DNA from: an uncultured Tidjanibacter sp.
GTDB taxonomy: Bacteria; Bacteroidota; Bacteroidia; Bacteroidales; Rikenellaceae
Assembly: GCA_944326085.1 (NCBI GenBank)
Contig: CALVCL010000004.1
Location: 101,920-165,919, forward strand
DNA length: 64,000 nucleotides
Direction of reading: 5' to 3'
Shown: positions 10,080 through 19,360 of the stretch, piece after piece
Numbering within the stretch: the first letter of the stretch is position 1
Layout of the letters: each line of letters starts with the position of its first letter
Notes under the pieces: model-generated
Seen by the model: only the letters and a program-made list of their open reading frames with translations
What the model was told of the DNA's origin: nothing
Databases searched by the model: none
Position numbers and translations under genes: made by a program

Positions 10080-11337
10080 GTTGGCACAGGAACGCCTCCG
10101 TACCGTATTCTCGGAATTCGACAATGTATACATATCGTTTTCCGGAGGAAAGGACAGCGGTGTGTTGCTCAATCTGTGCATAGATTACATGCGCAGGCAC
10201 AACATAACCCGCAAACTTGGCGTATTCCACATGGACTATGAAGTCCAATGATGAAACAACCAGATACATAGAACGGGTATTCAACGCCAACCTCGACATA
10301 CTCGAAATATACCGTGTCTGCATTCCTTTCAAAGTGCCGACATGCACTTCCATGTACCAATCCTATTGGCGCCCGTGGGAGGAAAGCAAACGCGACATGT
10401 GGGTACGCAATATGCCAGCCGGAAGCTACACTTTAAAAGACTTTCCGTTCTATTCAGACAATATGTGGGACTACGAATTTCAGCAAATGTTCGCACAGTG
10501 GTACCACCGGCTCAAACATGCCGCCCGCACATGCTGCCTCGTCGGAATACGCACCCAGGAGAGCTACAACCGCTGGCGTACCATATACGGCGGCAAACGC
10601 ATATCGCAGTATCGCAACCTCGTATGGACATCGCGAAACTGCACCGGTGTCTACAACGCCTACATAATCTACGACTGGCTCACGACCGATATTTGGACGG
10701 CGAACGGACGTTTTGGCTGGGATTACAACAAACTCTACGACCTATTCTATAAGGCAGGTGTTCCGCTTGAGAAACAGCGTGTAGCCAGTCCGTTCATTTC
10801 GGCCGCACAAGAGCATCTAGCTCTATACAAGGCCCTCAACCCCGATATGTGGGGCAAGATGATATGTCGTGTGAACGGGGTAAACTTTACTGGACTATAC
10901 GGTTCGACACGTGCCGTTGCACACCACAAGGCCACACTGCACCCGGCCACACGTGGGAAAGCTACATGCATTTCCTGCTCTCTACCCTGCCGGCCCGTAC
11001 ACGCGACAACTACCTGCGCAAGTTGGCCGTAAGTATCAATTTCTGGCGTACACGTGGAGGTGTTCTTGCCGAAGAAACAATAGAGAAACTCAAGGCAATG
11101 GGAATAAAAATAGAAGTTGGCGAAAAGTCCAACTACAAAACCGACAAGCGTCCGGTACGCATGGAATACCTTGATGACATAGATATTCCTGAATTCAGGG
11201 AATTACCATCATTCAAACGCATGTGCATCTGCATACTCAAGAACGACCATGCATGCAAATACATGGGATTTGCACTTACAAAGAAGGAACTCGACGACAA
11301 GCGCCGCATAATGGACTACTATAAGCTATTCAAATGA
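10051..11337 (+). pseudogene. IbrA-like PAPS-reductase-family protein, two frameshifts
   Basis: The gene belongs to the phosphoadenosine-phosphosulfate reductase / DUF3440 family, adenylating PP-loop proteins related to E. coli prophage-regulator IbrA. It starts at ATG 10051. The PP-loop SFSGGKDSGVLLNL is at residues 29-42. The frame is interrupted at the TGA at 10249-10251 and continues in the next frame (NDETTRYIERVF...CTSMYQSYWRPWEESKR...CCLVGIRTQESYNRWR). Between about 10915 and 10955 it shifts back (GHTWESYMHFLLSTLP) and runs to 11335-11337. Family alignment from memory fits a 2-base loss at the first break and a 1-base loss at the second, so together they restore frame. It is either a recent pseudogene or contains consensus errors. 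The stop overlaps the start of the next gene. Confidence 0.85.
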
Positions 11338-11903
11338 CACAGGGGAAAAAGTTCCGCAATCCGGTATACGATGTCATAGCAGTACCGGTGACCAAGGTAA
11401 AGGCCAATGCATACAATCCTAACGTGGTAGCCCCGCCCGAGATGAAACTGCTCGAACTGTCGATATGGGAGGACGGGTACACCTCGCCATGCGTATGCTA
11501 TTACGACAAGGAAAACGATATTTACGAACTGGTCGATGGCTATCACAGATATATGGTCATGAAAACCTCCAAACGCATATACGAGCGTGACGGCGGCATG
11601 CTGCCTGTAGTGGTGATAGACAAGGATCTCTCCAACCGCATGGCCTCAACCATACGTCACAACAGGGCACGCGGCACCCACTCCCTAGAGCTCATGACCA
11701 ACATCGTGGCTGAGCTCAAACAGGCAGGCATGACGGATGCATGGATAATGAAAAACATAGGCATGGATCGCGACGAACTGCTGCGTCTCAAACAGATATC
11801 AGGTCTGGCCGCACTTTTCGCAGACAAGGATTTCAGCATTCCGGAGATCGAGTTTCCCACCGCACCAGGCCAGCATATCCGTAAAAAGAAGCCTCAAAAA
11901 TAA
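11334..11903 (+). CDS. IbrB-like ParB/sulfiredoxin-fold protein
   Basis: Protein of 189 residues in the ParB/Srx superfamily, closest in layout to IbrB, partner of the PP-loop protein IbrA. Visible motifs are an N-terminal strand (VPVTKVKANAYNPNVV), the dyad ELVDGYHRYMVMK resembling the ParB GERR/G-x-H-R loop around residue 65, and TIRHNRARGTHSLELM, which matches the conserved ParB-like IRxNRARG motif. A short helix-turn-helix-like segment follows (LKQAGMTDAWIMKNIGMDRDELLRLKQI). Its ATG overlaps the upstream stop by 4 bp (ATGA), so the two are translationally coupled. E. coli IbrAB acts in expression of prophage-borne eib genes; what it does here is unknown. Unlike its partner this gene is intact. 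Confidence 0.85.
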   Translation: MTQGKKFRNPVYDVIAVPVTKVKANAYNPNVVAPPEMKLLELSIWEDGYTSPCVCYYDKENDIYELVDGYHRYMVMKTSKRIYERDGGMLPVVVIDKDLSNRMASTIRHNRARGTHSLELMTNIVAELKQAGMTDAWIMKNIGMDRDELLRLKQISGLAALFADKDFSIPEIEFPTAPGQHIRKKKPQK

Positions 11904-11932
11904 CCGGCAACAATACCGTCAGATTTACTCAG

Positions 11933-11941
11933 TATATTTGC
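11933..11941 (+). promoter_or_regulatory. -7 promoter box for the tyrosine phosphatase gene
   Basis: The sequence TATATTTGC is a perfect -7 match 30 bp before the ATG at 11971. Confidence 0.6.
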
Positions 11942-11970
11942 GCATACACACAACTTAAACCGACACAATT

Positions 11971-12447
11971 ATGGCAGACAAACACAAGATACTGTTCGTA
12001 TGCATGGGCAATATTTGCCGCTCACCTGCTGCCGAAGGCATCATGCGTCACATGGTTGCCGAAGCCGGTAAAGCAGACTCATTCGAAATAGACTCGGCAG
12101 GCACATATTCCGGACATCGCGGCGACCTACCCGACCCTCGCATGCGTGAAGCGGCTGCCCGCCGCGGATACATTCTGACCCACAGGGCACGTCCTGTCAT
12201 GGATGATGATTTCAACCGTTTCGACATGATAATAGCCATGGACGACCGCAATGTAGATGCACTCGAACGTCTCTCTTTCACACTCGAAGACAGGGCCAAG
12301 ATATACCGCATGACAGACTTCAGTACTCACAAAATATATGACCACGTTCCCGACCCTTATTACGAAGGTCGCGAGGGTTTCGAGCTAGTTCTCGATATGC
12401 TTGAGGATGCATGTGCGGGACTGCTGGAATACTTGCACAGAAAGTAA
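11971..12447 (+). CDS. low-molecular-weight protein-tyrosine phosphatase
   Basis: Cytoplasmic phosphatase that removes phosphate from phosphotyrosine via a Cys intermediate, often acting on polysaccharide-export kinases. The 158-residue protein is of normal length. The catalytic P-loop is FVCMGNICRSPAAEG (Cys11-x5-Arg17), and the general-acid Asp is in the DP motif of HVPDPYYEG near residue 130. The start is supported by a -7 box 30 bp upstream. No tyrosine kinase or capsule genes lie next to it. It ends at a bidirectional terminator shared with the converging EamA transporter. Confidence 0.95.
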   Translation: MADKHKILFVCMGNICRSPAAEGIMRHMVAEAGKADSFEIDSAGTYSGHRGDLPDPRMREAAARRGYILTHRARPVMDDDFNRFDMIIAMDDRNVDALERLSFTLEDRAKIYRMTDFSTHKIYDHVPDPYYEGREGFELVLDMLEDACAGLLEYLHRK

Positions 12448-12456
12448 CACCAAGCT

Positions 12457-12495
12457 ACACAAAAGGCAGAACTACGAGAGTTCTGCCTTTTGTGT
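12457..12495. terminator. bidirectional intrinsic terminator
   Basis: Perfect 17-bp stem (12457-12473 with 12479-12495) with a 5-nt loop, containing AAAA and TTTT tracts in the arms. It lies between converging phosphatase and EamA genes and can serve both strands. Confidence 0.85.
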
Positions 12496-12515
12496 ATATA
12501 TTGTATTCTTAATAT

Positions 12516-13466
12516 CTATGCCCTCTCCTTGTGATGCCGCATCGGCAGCCTCGGGAACAGCTTGCGGAAACGTACCATATAATTCGTAATGTTTCCACCG
12601 GCGATTATGAATGTAACGGCAAGAATTATCATCAATATACCGCATATAATTCTCGGCGTAAGAGGCTCTCCGAAAATAGTCACACCGAATATCACCGCCG
12701 TAACAGGCTCGAGAGCACCGAGTATGGCCGTCGGAGTCGAACCTATATACTGGATGGCTGCCGTAGTACACAGGAACGATATGGCCGTTGGGAACATAGC
12801 CAATGCTATAAGATTTCCCCACATATACCACTCGTCAGGTAGACTCACGTCGCGTCCGAAATTGAGCCTTACAAGAAACAGCGATAAGCCGAACAGAATT
12901 ACATAAAACGTCACGGTCAACGTTGCTACGGATTTGAGCCGCGGACGGTTAACACCGACGATGTAAATCGCATATGCAAGTGCCGATATCATAACTAGCA
13001 AGGTGCCTATCCAACTCAGAGTAGCGCCGTCTTCCCCTCTATACAGCAATCCTATACCAAGCAGTGCCAGCACAATGCACAGCCCTGTCAGCAACGTTAT
13101 CTTCTCCTTAAAGACAAGAGCCATGATAACAGCTACCATGACAGGATAAACAAACAATAAGGTAGACGCTATACCGGCCGCCATATAGTTATAACTCTGG
13201 AAGAGTGTCAGCGACGACACGGCCACCAACAGACCCAACACCACAAGCGGCAATATTTCGCGACGCTGCAACCTGAAGCTGCGTCCCCTGAGTTTTATCA
13301 TAAGCCCAAGCATCACTATTGCAAACAGATACCTGAAAAAAAGCACAGAATCCGGGTCCATACCATGCTTGTACAGAGGCAACGCGAACAAAGGGTTCAT
13401 ACCATAAGTGGCAGCAGCAACAGCTCCCAATACATAGCCCTTGACCTTATTGTTCATATCCGACAT
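12516..13466 (-). CDS. EamA/DMT-family transporter
   Basis: Inner-membrane protein of about 316 residues with ten predicted helices in two EamA repeats (drug/metabolite transporter superfamily). The substrate is not predictable. Characteristic features are a Gly/Ala-rich first helix (GYVLGAVAAATYGMNPLFALPLY), LLFVYPVMVAVIMALVFKE at the end of the first repeat, and ALEPVTAVIFGVTIFGEPLT in the second, the usual E-P-V motif. I start at ATG 13466 (MSDMNNK); ATG 13457 is also possible. A frame opening at 13481 would start inside the -7 box at 13478-13486. The gene converges with the phosphatase gene. Confidence 0.9.
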   Translation of the reverse strand: MSDMNNKVKGYVLGAVAAATYGMNPLFALPLYKHGMDPDSVLFFRYLFAIVMLGLMIKLRGRSFRLQRREILPLVVLGLLVAVSSLTLFQSYNYMAAGIASTLLFVYPVMVAVIMALVFKEKITLLTGLCIVLALLGIGLLYRGEDGATLSWIGTLLVMISALAYAIYIVGVNRPRLKSVATLTVTFYVILFGLSLFLVRLNFGRDVSLPDEWYMWGNLIALAMFPTAISFLCTTAAIQYIGSTPTAILGALEPVTAVIFGVTIFGEPLTPRIICGILMIILAVTFIIAGGNITNYMVRFRKLFPRLPMRHHKERA

Positions 13467-13477
13467 ATATTTTGGCG

Positions 13478-13486
13478 GCAAATATA
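13478..13486 (-). promoter_or_regulatory. -7 promoter box for the EamA gene
   Basis: The minus strand reads TATATTTGC, a perfect -7 match, 12 bp from ATG 13466. The leader would be very short, so initiation may be at 13457. Confidence 0.55.
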
Positions 13487-13586
13487 ATACTTATATCGTA
13501 TCAGCGGACAGTAATAATAGCCCTTAATTTATCCTAAAAAAGCGGGCGGAGTATAACTCCGCCCGCATAAATATCATATCAATGTA

Positions 13587-15071
13587 TCAATAACTGCGTG
13601 CAAAAAGTACCCTGCGATGCGAAGGCTTGCCGGTGAGCATATCCACCCCCTCTTCGTCTACCGTATCGAACGGTATGCAGCGTATCGTCGCTTTGGTAAG
13701 TTCCTTTATCTTCACCTCTGTTTCGGTCGTACCATCCCACGGTGCAAGTATGAAACCGCCTTTTTCATCGAGAACCCTATTGAACTCCTCAAAGGTATCC
13801 ACCTTGGTTATCATTGAGTCGCGGAATGTAACAGCCTTCCGGTAAATATTCTCCTGAATATCCTCAAGCAGTTGGGCAACATATTCGTCGATACCTTCAA
13901 GCGACACGGTCTCCTTCTCCAACGTATCGCGACGCATGATTTCGGCAGTACCGGCAGCCAGGTCGCGCGGACCTATAACAATACGGACAGGGAAACCCTT
14001 GAGTTCGTACTCCGCGAACTTGAAGCCGGAACGAACATTGTCTCGGTCGTCTATCTTAACCGTAATGCCTTTGGCCTTCAGTTTTTCTGCAACCTTTTCC
14101 ATTTCGGCTACCATGCGACGCAGTTCTTCCTCTCCCTTGTAAATCGGTATCATAACCACCTGTGTCGGAGCAAGACGCGGCGGCAGCACAAGACCGTTAT
14201 CATCGGAATGTGCCATTATTAACGCCCCCATAAGTCTTGTCGAAACACCCCACGAGGTTGCCCATACATAATCCAGCTTACCGTCACGGCCGGCAAACTG
14301 AACATCGAATGCCTTGGCAAAATTCTGTCCGAGGAAGTGCGACGTACCGCTCTGCAAAGCCTTACCGTCCTGCATGAGTGCCTCTATGGTATATGTATCT
14401 TCAGCGCCGGCAAAACGTTCGTTGGCAGTCTTGCGCCCCATGATTACTGGCAGGGCCATCCAATCCTTGGCAAAACGCGCATATACATTTATCATCTTGT
14501 CAGCTTCCTCGATAGCCTGTTCCTTGGTTTCGTGTGCAGTATGCCCCTCCTGCCAAAGGAACTCTGCCGTACGAAGGAACAAACGCGTACGCATCTCCCA
14601 ACGCACCACATTAGCCCACTGGTTAATCAAGATGGGTAGGTCGCGGTATGACTGTATCCAGTTTTTGTATGTGTTCCATATTATGGTTTCCGAAGTAGGA
14701 CGCACAATGAGTTCCTCCTCCAGTTTGGCGTCAGGGTCAACAACCACACCTTCTCCAGATGGATTGTTCATTAGCCTGTAATGGGTAACTACGGCACACT
14801 CCTTTGCAAAACCCTCTACATGGTCAGCCTCACGACTGAAAAACGATTTCGGTATGAACAACGGAAAGTAGGCATTGACATGACCCGTCTCCTTGAACAT
14901 AGCGTCAAGCGCATCGTGCATCTTCTCCCAGATAGCATATCCGTATGGTTTTATGACCATACACCCGCGGACAGCCGAACTTTCGGCCAGACCGGCCTTA
15001 ACGACAAGGTCGTTATACCATTGAGAATAATTCTCTGCACGGCTGGTCAACTCCTTTAACTCTTTTGCCAT
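13587..15071 (-). CDS. proS: prolyl-tRNA synthetase (short, archaeal/eukaryotic type)
   Basis: Charges tRNA-Pro with proline. The 494-residue protein is the type without the bacterial editing insertion, as usual in Bacteroidales. It begins [19 protein letters not shown], and class II synthetase motifs are visible: [40 protein letters not shown] (motif 2 region, short excerpt only) and a C-terminal zinc-type domain with [13 protein letters not shown] chose ATG 15071 rather than an upstream start at 15110, because the -7 box at 15108-15115 places transcription start near 15100. Confidence 0.96.
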   Translation of the reverse strand: MAKELKELTSRAENYSQWYNDLVVKAGLAESSAVRGCMVIKPYGYAIWEKMHDALDAMFKETGHVNAYFPLFIPKSFFSREADHVEGFAKECAVVTHYRLMNNPSGEGVVVDPDAKLEEELIVRPTSETIIWNTYKNWIQSYRDLPILINQWANVVRWEMRTRLFLRTAEFLWQEGHTAHETKEQAIEEADKMINVYARFAKDWMALPVIMGRKTANERFAGAEDTYTIEALMQDGKALQSGTSHFLGQNFAKAFDVQFAGRDGKLDYVWATSWGVSTRLMGALIMAHSDDNGLVLPPRLAPTQVVMIPIYKGEEELRRMVAEMEKVAEKLKAKGITVKIDDRDNVRSGFKFAEYELKGFPVRIVIGPRDLAAGTAEIMRRDTLEKETVSLEGIDEYVAQLLEDIQENIYRKAVTFRDSMITKVDTFEEFNRVLDEKGGFILAPWDGTTETEVKIKELTKATIRCIPFDTVDEEGVDMLTGKPSHRRVLFARSY

Positions 15072-15092
15072 AATTATATCTTGTAATAATAT

Positions 15093-15101
15093 TATCTTTG
15101 C
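15093..15101 (+). promoter_or_regulatory. plus-strand -7-like box
   Basis: The sequence TATCTTTGC matches TAnnTTTGC exactly. It lies 300 bp before the next plus-strand start, back-to-back with the proS box, so its use is uncertain. Confidence 0.35.
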
Positions 15102-15107
15102 AGGGTA

Positions 15108-15115
15108 CAAAGGTA
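15108..15115 (-). promoter_or_regulatory. -7 promoter box for proS
   Basis: The minus strand reads TACCTTTG, an exact match, 37 bp upstream of the proS ATG at 15071. Confidence 0.6.
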
Positions 15116-15253
15116 TTCAGAATTCATCGAATTCCGACTTATAAGCCCAAAAATTAACAGGTTCGAATATGACTCGGTAGCTATTACCGGTTGTTTCACC
15201 TTGAGAATTGTCAATTTGACGTCCATAAATAGACGCAACGCTGTTTTTTATAT

Positions 15254-15261
15254 TATATTTG
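15254..15261 (+). promoter_or_regulatory. -7 promoter box for the Ser-rich lipoprotein
   Basis: The sequence TATATTTG matches the consensus and lies about 140 bp before the ATG at 15400. It is the nearest good candidate. Confidence 0.45.
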
Positions 15262-15399
15262 AAATAACAGCACACGGAATGACAATGGGTGTGTCATTAA
15301 ATACGACACCGACCGTGCATTACAAAACGGTCACAACAACATACGACACCCATACATTCAACCGTTTTTTAAAAGATTGTAACCACAACAAATACGACC

Positions 15400-16719
15400 A
15401 TGAAAAAAAATCTCATATATGTTGGCATGGTACTCGCCGGTGCATTCGCCGCCATAGTGACAGGATGTTCGTCGTCACGTTATGCGCTATCGACAAAAAT
15501 ATACTATGACAACATGTACGGCGTACATGACCGTACAGCCATAGCATCGGCCGAACGCAGTCAGGATGCCGCCGTACAGGCCGAGATTGCCGCACGCAAG
15601 GCATCCGTCGAAGCCATACTGGCAGAAACTGACACAGAAACTGATGGAATTCAACTCGACCGCATAGACCCCGAAAGTTACATGACCGGCTACAATGACG
15701 GTTATGAAAGCGCATACTCCCGCAAACTTGCCATGTTCGAGGATCCGTACTACACTCTTCCGGAAAGCTACTATACGTATTACTACGATACGGCATATCT
15801 GGTCAACGGAATTTACGGTCCCGGGTTCTATGACATTACCATAATCGACGGCAATGTATCCGTCACGCCTGTTTACATGACCCCGTGGAATTACTACTGG
15901 AACTATCGCTACTATTCACCTTTCTACTTCAGCAGCTATTCACCGTGGTGGAGCCTTGGATGGGGTATCTCCTGGACATGGGGTTGGGGGTGGAACTGGT
16001 ATTACGACCATCCATACTGGCATCCGTGGTGGAATTGGCACTGGCATCCGGTAAATCATCACTATCACCATTACCATCACGACTACGTATATCGCCCGAA
16101 TTCGCGTCCGTCAAGTTCTGCAGGATACCGAGGGTCGAGCCACGCCGCCTCGAACATAAGTTCCAGCAGTTCATCACGACGCGGTTCATCGCTCAGCAGC
16201 CCGTCACGCGGATACAGCAGCAGTGTAAGCAGTTCGTCGATTTCGTCGTCAAGCTCCGGCCGCGGCTCATCGACAAGCAGCTCCTCGCGCGGACCGTCAA
16301 TCAGCACAGGCATCAGCGGCTCGTCCAGCTCGTCATACCGCGGGTCTTACACCATACCGTCGCGTGGAACAGGCTCGTCCAGCTCGTCGCGCGGCACCAG
16401 CAGCATATCCAGCCGTCCTTCCAACAGGTCGAGCTATAGAATGCCGTCTTCCGGTGTAAGTTCCTCGCGCCGTAGCAACAGCAGCGTAAGCTACAGTACC
16501 GGCAGCAGTTCCAGCAACAGACCATCGAGCTACTCATCACCGTCGAGAAGTTCGTACAACACAGGAAACTCTTCCATCTCGCGCAGCAGCGTATCGCGTT
16601 CCTCGAGCAGTTCATCGATATCACGCGGAAGTGTATCACGCCCATCGAGCAGTTTCTCCGCTCCCTCGCGTGGAAGCAGCTCCATGTCATCGTCACGTTC
16701 CTCGTCATCCAGAAGATAA
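15400..16719 (+). CDS. aromatic- and serine-rich lipoprotein
   Basis: A 439-residue envelope lipoprotein. The signal peptide ends in IVTGC with the lipidated Cys23. Residues about 24-90 are ordinary and Ala-rich. Residues about 125-225 are packed with Tyr, Trp, Pro and His (for example HPYWHPWWNWHWHPVNHH). From about 230 to the end the chain is almost entirely Ser with Arg, Gly and Pro. Bacteroides genomes carry a similar lipoprotein often labelled vitellogenin II-like, a compositional name that says nothing about function. The Ser tract uses mixed AGC/TCG/TCA/TCC codons, so it is not a recent DNA repeat expansion. It is followed by two outer-membrane protein genes on the same strand. Confidence 0.85.
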   Translation: MKKNLIYVGMVLAGAFAAIVTGCSSSRYALSTKIYYDNMYGVHDRTAIASAERSQDAAVQAEIAARKASVEAILAETDTETDGIQLDRIDPESYMTGYNDGYESAYSRKLAMFEDPYYTLPESYYTYYYDTAYLVNGIYGPGFYDITIIDGNVSVTPVYMTPWNYYWNYRYYSPFYFSSYSPWWSLGWGISWTWGWGWNWYYDHPYWHPWWNWHWHPVNHHYHHYHHDYVYRPNSRPSSSAGYRGSSHAASNISSSSSSRRGSSLSSPSRGYSSSVSSSSISSSSSGRGSSTSSSSRGPSISTGISGSSSSSYRGSYTIPSRGTGSSSSSRGTSSISSRPSNRSSYRMPSSGVSSSRRSNSSVSYSTGSSSSNRPSSYSSPSRSSYNTGNSSISRSSVSRSSSSSSISRGSVSRPSSSFSAPSRGSSSMSSSRSSSSRR

Positions 16720-16725
16720 TCCACA

Positions 16726-16753
16726 GCAGGCGGGCACTTTCCTGTCCGCCTGC
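16726..16753 (+). terminator. short stem-loop after the Ser-rich lipoprotein
   Basis: An 8-bp GC-rich stem (16726-16733 with 16746-16753) just after the stop, with no T tract. It is probably a weak terminator or stabiliser, leaving room for read-through into the porin gene. Confidence 0.4.
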
Positions 16754-16777
16754 ATTACAAATACCAATTGACTTAAC

Positions 16778-18439
16778 ATGAAAACCTCACGATATCTGTT
16801 GGCCGTAGCCGCTGCAATGGCCACCTCAATACTCCCCTCGTCTCTCAAGGCCCAAAACGTCGACGCTTCCATAGGCGGCTTGCTCGTTTCGGCAAACAGT
16901 TTCTCGCCTCTCGACATGCTGCGAAGCTCACAGAACGACTACTCGCTCACGACAGGCCGTGTGGCTGCAATGGGCGGCGCATTCACGGCTCTCGGCGGCG
17001 ATATGGCAACAATAGGCATAAACCCCGCAGGTCTTGGCATGTACCGTACATCGGCATGGGGCTTCTCGCCGACACTGACATTCTCCGACACGAAAAGCAG
17101 TTTCATGGCCGGTAACAACAATGCCACACGTTTTGGGTTCAGCAACGTCGGTACCGTCTTGAGACTCGTTGAGAACAGCTCCGGATTAATAAGTTTCAAC
17201 CTCGGCATATCATACAACAAGACCGACGACTTCAATTTCAGCGGCAGTGTCAGCATGCCCGGCACAACAGGCAACTCGCTCCTGCAGATATTCCAGCTGC
17301 AGCTCAACGGTCTGTACAATTACATGGACTACGGTAAATGGGACCCGCTGAGCAGCAAGGTACTCAACGACTCTCCCTTCAACAGTCCCGACATATATAT
17401 CGACGAATGGGGCGCAGTACTCGGCTATCAGTCCGGACTGTTCTCGCAACAGGGCAACGGATATTACGCACTGAACGGTCTCGCCGACAACGGCAACATG
17501 ACCTCTACACTCTCGTACGACAGCCGCGGTTCGGCCGGAGAATACAATGTGGCCGGAGGTTTCAACATCAACAACATACTCTACCTCGGTTTTGACTTCG
17601 GGTTCAAGGATATTTATCAGAAAATGTCGCTCCGTTACAGCGAAGATTACGCCTCGGACAACGGCCTGCGCGGCATGGCATACAATCAGTATTCCGTATT
17701 GCAGGGTTCGGCCTTCAACTTCAAGATAGGCGCAATAGTACGTCCCATAGAGCAGCTTACAATCGGTATCGCATATCACACGCCGTCGTACACCAACCTG
17801 CGCAAGGAATACTATTCGAACATGAATGTCGACAGCAGCCTTTCGGAAGGCAGCAAATCAAACAACTCGCTGCTGACCGGCTACGACTATTCGTTCAATA
17901 CCCCCTCTCGCCTCATGGCCGGTATCGCATATACAATCGGCAACCGTTTCGCCATATCTTTCGATTATGAAAAGGTGTGGTACAACAAGATGCGATACAC
18001 CAGCGAGACATATGAAATACAGGAAAGTTTCCGTCAGGCCATAGCAAACGACTATCGGGCTGCCGACAATTTCAAGGTGGGTATCGAGTTCAAACCGCTG
18101 CAAATGCTTGCCCTCAGAGCCGGCTATGCATATTACGGCTCGCCTATAAAGGAAACAGACAGTCAAGGCAACAAATTGGTATTCAACGGCATTACCACCA
18201 CATCCTCCAACCATATATCGGCAGGTATCGGAATATGGCTCGGCAGGGCTACTACTCTTGACATAGCCTATGTGTACAGCCGCTACAACATCGCACCGTA
18301 TGCAATGTATTACTACACAGGACAGGCATACCTGCCGTCAGGCTCGCAACAGAATGTAACCTATGCACCGCAGGCCGACATAATGGATAGCGTATTGAAC
18401 CGCCACTTCATAACCTTCTCATTTAATTTCCTTTTCTAA
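16778..18439 (+). CDS. OmpP1/FadL-type outer membrane protein
   Basis: Predicted outer-membrane beta-barrel of 553 residues, related to FadL/TodX hydrophobic-compound transporters. The signal peptide ends near residue 25 (SSLKAQ). The N-terminal hatch-like motif GRVAAMGGAFTALGGDMATIGINPAGLGMYR (short excerpt: TIGINPAGLG) is the hallmark of the family. Many alternating strands follow (FAISFDYEKVWYNKMRY, LQMLALRAGYAYYGSP), and the C-terminus ends in Phe (FSFNFLF), as outer-membrane barrels do. The next gene starts 3 bp after its stop, so the two form an operon. The substrate is unknown. Confidence 0.9.
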   Translation: MKTSRYLLAVAAAMATSILPSSLKAQNVDASIGGLLVSANSFSPLDMLRSSQNDYSLTTGRVAAMGGAFTALGGDMATIGINPAGLGMYRTSAWGFSPTLTFSDTKSSFMAGNNNATRFGFSNVGTVLRLVENSSGLISFNLGISYNKTDDFNFSGSVSMPGTTGNSLLQIFQLQLNGLYNYMDYGKWDPLSSKVLNDSPFNSPDIYIDEWGAVLGYQSGLFSQQGNGYYALNGLADNGNMTSTLSYDSRGSAGEYNVAGGFNINNILYLGFDFGFKDIYQKMSLRYSEDYASDNGLRGMAYNQYSVLQGSAFNFKIGAIVRPIEQLTIGIAYHTPSYTNLRKEYYSNMNVDSSLSEGSKSNNSLLTGYDYSFNTPSRLMAGIAYTIGNRFAISFDYEKVWYNKMRYTSETYEIQESFRQAIANDYRAADNFKVGIEFKPLQMLALRAGYAYYGSPIKETDSQGNKLVFNGITTTSSNHISAGIGIWLGRATTLDIAYVYSRYNIAPYAMYYYTGQAYLPSGSQQNVTYAPQADIMDSVLNRHFITFSFNFLF

Positions 18440-18442
18440 CCC

Positions 18443-19174
18443 ATGCCACGGAAAACCAACATTACAAAATGTATAGCGGCTTTTGCAGCTATACTGCTGT
18501 TTGCGGTTACACCATCGTTCGGACAGGTTCCCGACCTCGAGCTGACACCGCTTCCAGAAGTCAACGGGTCTGTGCAAAAGCAGGAAATCAAACAACCAGC
18601 CTTCACGCCCCGTTGGATATTCGGCATCAAGATCAGCTACCGGCAGACATACGCATCATGGACAATAAACAGCTCGTATGACGGACACGGATGTAGCATG
18701 TCGAGTTATCCTGGTTTTGCGATAGGGGTCGCCACTTCCTATCCGTTCAGCAACCTCCTGTCATTCGATACCGGCGCAGACTTTACTTCGTGGGGCTTCA
18801 GTTACATCGACAGCAATGTAACCATGACCAATATCAGGTATATGCTTGAGGTCCCGTTGACCGTAACCTTACATACTCCCGTAGGCATCAAGTTCCAGGC
18901 AGGAGCAATAGTAGATGTACTGCTAACAGGACAAATGGACGTATCAGGTAATACAGGTTGGCCATATCACACATTTTCACGGGAGCCTTTCAACCCCCTG
19001 TCGGTTGGCCTTACATGCGGCATCGGATTCTACAACTTCTCCCTGCAATTCATCTACAACCTCTCCAACGCAATAGACCGTAACGCAAGATATGTATGGG
19101 AACAATATTCAGGCATGTCAATTTTCAAACAGAAATCATACGCCCTCTCACTAAATTACACACTGTGGTTCTGA
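18443..19174 (+). CDS. outer-membrane beta-barrel protein
   Basis: A 243-residue secreted protein with a signal peptide cut near residue 27 (TPSFGQ), then alternating hydrophobic strands with aromatic girdles (FGIKISYRQTYASW, FSLQFIYNLSNAID) and a C-terminal LSLNYTLWF ending in Phe. This fits an eight-stranded outer-membrane barrel of the PorT/OMP_b-brl type. It starts 3 bp after the FadL-type gene and shares its transcript, so the two may work together at the outer membrane. I do not recognise a specific function. Confidence 0.78.
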   Translation: MPRKTNITKCIAAFAAILLFAVTPSFGQVPDLELTPLPEVNGSVQKQEIKQPAFTPRWIFGIKISYRQTYASWTINSSYDGHGCSMSSYPGFAIGVATSYPFSNLLSFDTGADFTSWGFSYIDSNVTMTNIRYMLEVPLTVTLHTPVGIKFQAGAIVDVLLTGQMDVSGNTGWPYHTFSREPFNPLSVGLTCGIGFYNFSLQFIYNLSNAIDRNARYVWEQYSGMSIFKQKSYALSLNYTLWF

Positions 19175-19194
19175 CAAATCTACTTTAACGACAA

Positions 19195-19237
19195 AGCGCC
19201 CGCCGATTTTAGTTTCAATCGGCGGGCGCTCTTTTTT
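19195..19237 (+). terminator. intrinsic terminator after the barrel gene
   Basis: Perfect 14-bp GC-rich stem (19195-19208 with 19217-19230), 8-nt loop, then T6 (19232-19237). Ends the envelope operon. Confidence 0.9.
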
Positions 19238-19360
19238 CATTCACGGCAGGCATATCCGTATCGGCATTAAAGACTAACTTCTCCCCCTTTTACAGAAAGG
19301 CAGTCCCATCCCACTCCGCACGAAAACGGCCAATTAAGTCCCTAAACAGCACTCCATGTA

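Larger units (their letters stand above)
15072..15399. other. 328-bp divergent intergenic region
   Basis: Region between proS (left) and the Ser-rich lipoprotein gene (right). It holds the proS -7 box, two plus-strand -7 boxes (15093-15101 and 15254-15261) and the likely lipoprotein leader. I see no RNA gene or short coding sequence that I can support. Confidence 0.6.

Noticed and set aside
12457..12495. Long perfect stems at gene ends as inverted repeats of insertion sequences
   Set aside because: They lie right after stop codons, have small loops and A/T tracts, and no transposase is present; they are terminators.
16100..16710. Dense AGC/TCG repeats that resemble a tandem repeat or CRISPR-like array
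   Set aside because: No regular repeat-spacer unit; it is the Ser-rich coding tail with mixed codons.
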